A stretch of 64,000 bases of DNA from Sphingobacterium sp. B16(2022). GTDB taxonomy: Bacteria; Bacteroidota; Bacteroidia; Sphingobacteriales; Sphingobacteriaceae. A program made the translations under genes and the position numbers. Below the pieces are notes generated by a model, which was given only the letters and a program-made list of their open reading frames with translations, did not search any database and had not been told where the DNA came from. Below, piece by piece: positions 62,579 through 64,000 of this stretch (the stretch's first letter is position 1; each line of letters starts with the position of its first letter). The stretch spans positions 124,001-188,000 of the forward strand of contig NZ_JAAUVN010000006.1 in the NCBI RefSeq assembly GCF_012030425.1, written 5' to 3'.

Positions 62579-63286
62579 CTAAAAAGCTAAAAAATAAGGT
62601 CGCAAAGCGGTCTTATACATTTCTGAATAAACACCTTTCGCTTCATAAATTATAAAATCAGAAACTGTTGAAACTCCACGATAAGCTTTCTGAAAAACAA
62701 TAATCTTACGGATGATGGCATCACCTTCGAAAGATCGGATCTGAATCTGCTCTTTTAAACATAAATCCAAGGTTTCCGCAATCTCCTTCAGTTCATCGGC
62801 CAATAGTTTTGGAACGATCAAAGCCAATTGCCCATCTACCTGTAGTTTGTCTGCGGCGAAGGTCAGCAGCTCGTTGAAAAACTGAAGATCGGTATGTCTG
62901 GCCAACTTCTTCCTTGCATCGGGATTATGCAACGAATCGGTGTAAAATGGCGGGTTAGAAATAATAAAATCAAAAGAGCCTGTATCAGTAAAATCTTGAA
63001 ATGAACAAGCGTGCATCACCATTCGGTCTCCAAAATTGGAGTTTCTAAAATTTATTGCTGCCCGCTTCGCGGCTGCAGGATCAATTTCCACAGCGATCAC
63101 CTCGCTATCCGCACAGCGCTGTGCTAACATAAGCGCAATTACACCTGTACCTGTACCAATATCTAATATACGTTCCGAAGATTCAACATGAACGAGTGAA
63201 GCTAATAACACAGCATCGGTATTAATTTTCATCGCACAATCAGATTGATCAACGGCAAACTCTTTAAACTGAAATATAGAAGCCAT
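62579..63286 (-). CDS. trmN6: tRNA1(Val) (adenine37-N6)-methyltransferase, TrmN6 family
   Basis: It methylates A37 of tRNA-Val. From ATG 63286 it has 235 residues: FQFKEFAVDQSDCAMKINTDAVLL (3-27 region), SAM loop DIGTGTGVIALMLA (about 42-55) and catalytic NPPFYTDS (about 110-117). The GTG at 63292 lies in the -7 element TATCTTTG (63292-63299), so it cannot be the start if that promoter is real. The family also includes closely related N5-glutamine methyltransferases, but NPPF and size support TrmN6. Confidence 0.9.
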   Translation of the reverse strand: MASIFQFKEFAVDQSDCAMKINTDAVLLASLVHVESSERILDIGTGTGVIALMLAQRCADSEVIAVEIDPAAAKRAAINFRNSNFGDRMVMHACSFQDFTDTGSFDFIISNPPFYTDSLHNPDARKKLARHTDLQFFNELLTFAADKLQVDGQLALIVPKLLADELKEIAETLDLCLKEQIQIRSFEGDAIIRKIIVFQKAYRGVSTVSDFIIYEAKGVYSEMYKTALRPYFLAF

Positions 63287-63291
63287 TGTCA

Positions 63292-63299
63292 CAAAGATA
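63292..63299 (-). promoter_or_regulatory. -7 element abutting the trmN6 start codon
   Basis: TATCTTTG on the minus strand ends 5 nt before ATG 63286. It decides between GTG 63292 and ATG 63286. Confidence 0.5.
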
Positions 63300-63383
63300 A
63301 TTCTTTTAAAACCGTTGCACTATTTGATCTTAACAATATTTGAATAAATTTTTATTACTTTAGGTCAATAAAAACAAATACGT

Positions 63384-64000
63384 ATGAACCGATATATTTC
63401 TGTTATTCTCTTCAGTATTATCACCCTATTCACGATCATTCCTTCATCCTTTGCACAAGATAAATGTGAACTAACGATCAACAGCTCGCTTGACCCCTTG
63501 ACTAAGATATTAAATGCAAACCAGTACGATAAATTAGCACCGATCTTAGCTCAGATAGAACAAAGCTGTGGGACTATAGAACTTGTTCAGCGAATCAAAA
63601 TAGTACATTTGATCATCGCTAAACAAAGTAGTGGCAATGCCATCGAGCGTTATTTAGACAATGGTTTTGATGAACAATTATTGAACCGCTTTGCTGATGC
63701 TGCAAGAGAGGATTTTGCCTATCAGTATGAATCTAATAAACTGCAATATAATTATGTTCCACTGAGACATCCGATCGACCAGCTCATTAAAACACGTGCA
63801 AAAGCTTTATTGCAGTCTCAATCCTATACGCTTTCCGATGCAGAAATTGACATCTTAAATCTTTTTTCGAACGAAGAGTTATTGCGTAACCAGTCATCAT
63901 CTGTAAAACAAACGGTACCTGAAAAACAAGAGCATGCAGTAAAAGAGGAACAGGAGGAGACATTAGCTATAGCAGATTATTACAATAAGTCTAAGATAGG
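63384..64000 (+). CDS. Unrecognised exported protein, cut by the window end
   Basis: 205 codons are visible, with no stop before the window end. A clear signal peptide (1-24, IPSSFA before Gln25) is followed by a mostly helical region: CELTINSSLDPLTKILNANQ, LAQIEQSCGTIELVQR and a Lys/Glu/Gln-rich linker (about 165-195). Two cysteines (28 and 62) lie in the early mature part. I do not recognise a family; helical repeats like TPR may follow. The ATG at 63384 follows an AT-rich promoter region. Confidence 0.75.
   Translation, partial: MNRYISVILFSIITLFTIIPSSFAQDKCELTINSSLDPLTKILNANQYDKLAPILAQIEQSCGTIELVQRIKIVHLIIAKQSSGNAIERYLDNGFDEQLLNRFADAAREDFAYQYESNKLQYNYVPLRHPIDQLIKTRAKALLQSQSYTLSDAEIDILNLFSNEELLRNQSSSVKQTVPEKQEHAVKEEQEETLAIADYYNKSKI

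Overview
This window looks like a chromosomal segment of an A+T-rich Bacteroidota bacterium, most probably a member of the Sphingobacteriaceae close to Sphingobacterium. That placement is my inference. It rests on the Bacteroidota promoter -7 element TAnnTTTG in front of many genes, on the scarcity of Shine-Dalgarno sequences, and on families typical of the phylum (FloA, DUF3472, DUF4834, OstA-like protein, YjgP/YjgQ permease, a CarboxypepD_reg/TonB receptor). I see no insertion sequence, prophage, CRISPR array, tRNA or rRNA. It reads as core chromosome with a few odd loci.

Layout. 1-1.4 kb: end of the trp operon (trpB fragment, trpA). 1.5-5.0 kb: a small Cys/His-rich exported protein and a TonB-dependent receptor carrying two N-terminal heavy-metal (HMA) domains, probably a copper/metal uptake or sensing unit. 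5.1-9.1 kb, minus strand: maf, kdsC, a candidate free-standing small RNA on the plus strand, a secreted DUF3472 protein and the flotillin-like floA. 9.5-16.0 kb: a signalling operon with a large hybrid kinase, CheR, a receiver-less CheB and a REC-kinase-REC protein, without CheA, CheW or a chemoreceptor. 16-20.6 kb: an azurin-like cupredoxin lipoprotein and two different dihydrolipoamide dehydrogenases flanking a thioesterase and DUF3817. 20.7-23.6 kb, minus: a LacI regulator, a degenerate HAD-like protein, a Rossmann-fold protein and a LolD-type ABC ATPase. 23.8-27.3 kb: sucC, asnS and a TsaC/YciO protein. 27.3-32.1 kb, minus: SRPBCC, Crp/Fnr, DUF721-recF, DUF4834, a membrane protein and tilS. 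32.2-34.6 kb: an OstA/LptA-like protein. 34.7-40.7 kb, minus: an RclC-like membrane protein with an AraC regulator, GT90, rdgB, an unknown protein coupled to a deoxyhypusine-synthase-like protein, and a dipeptide epimerase.

40.7-41.6 kb is a 0.9-kb non-coding gap containing a 10-bp tandem repeat and a roughly 400-bp array of degenerate units held in one continuous 11-bp register. It is followed by gltBD (ammonia assimilation), a VIT/vWA/DUF2135 exported protein, EamA, an LptF/G permease and tgt (minus strand), then a GT2 glycosyltransferase, rsmG, two small unknown genes, dprA and an MHS-type transporter with a small overlapping membrane partner. The 4.5S SRP RNA, accD, a small HExxH membrane protein, a MerR regulator with a promoter palindrome, a phosphoesterase, trmN6 and an exported protein cut by the window end complete the segment.

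The items most worth a second look are the 11-bp phased array upstream of gltB, the promoter-to-terminator transcript at 6366-6583, seven genes whose -7 element sits only 4-6 nt before the start codon (leaderless mRNAs), and several enzymes that lack key residues (Tgt without zinc cysteines, a DHS-like protein without its catalytic lysine, a HAD protein without its nucleophile).
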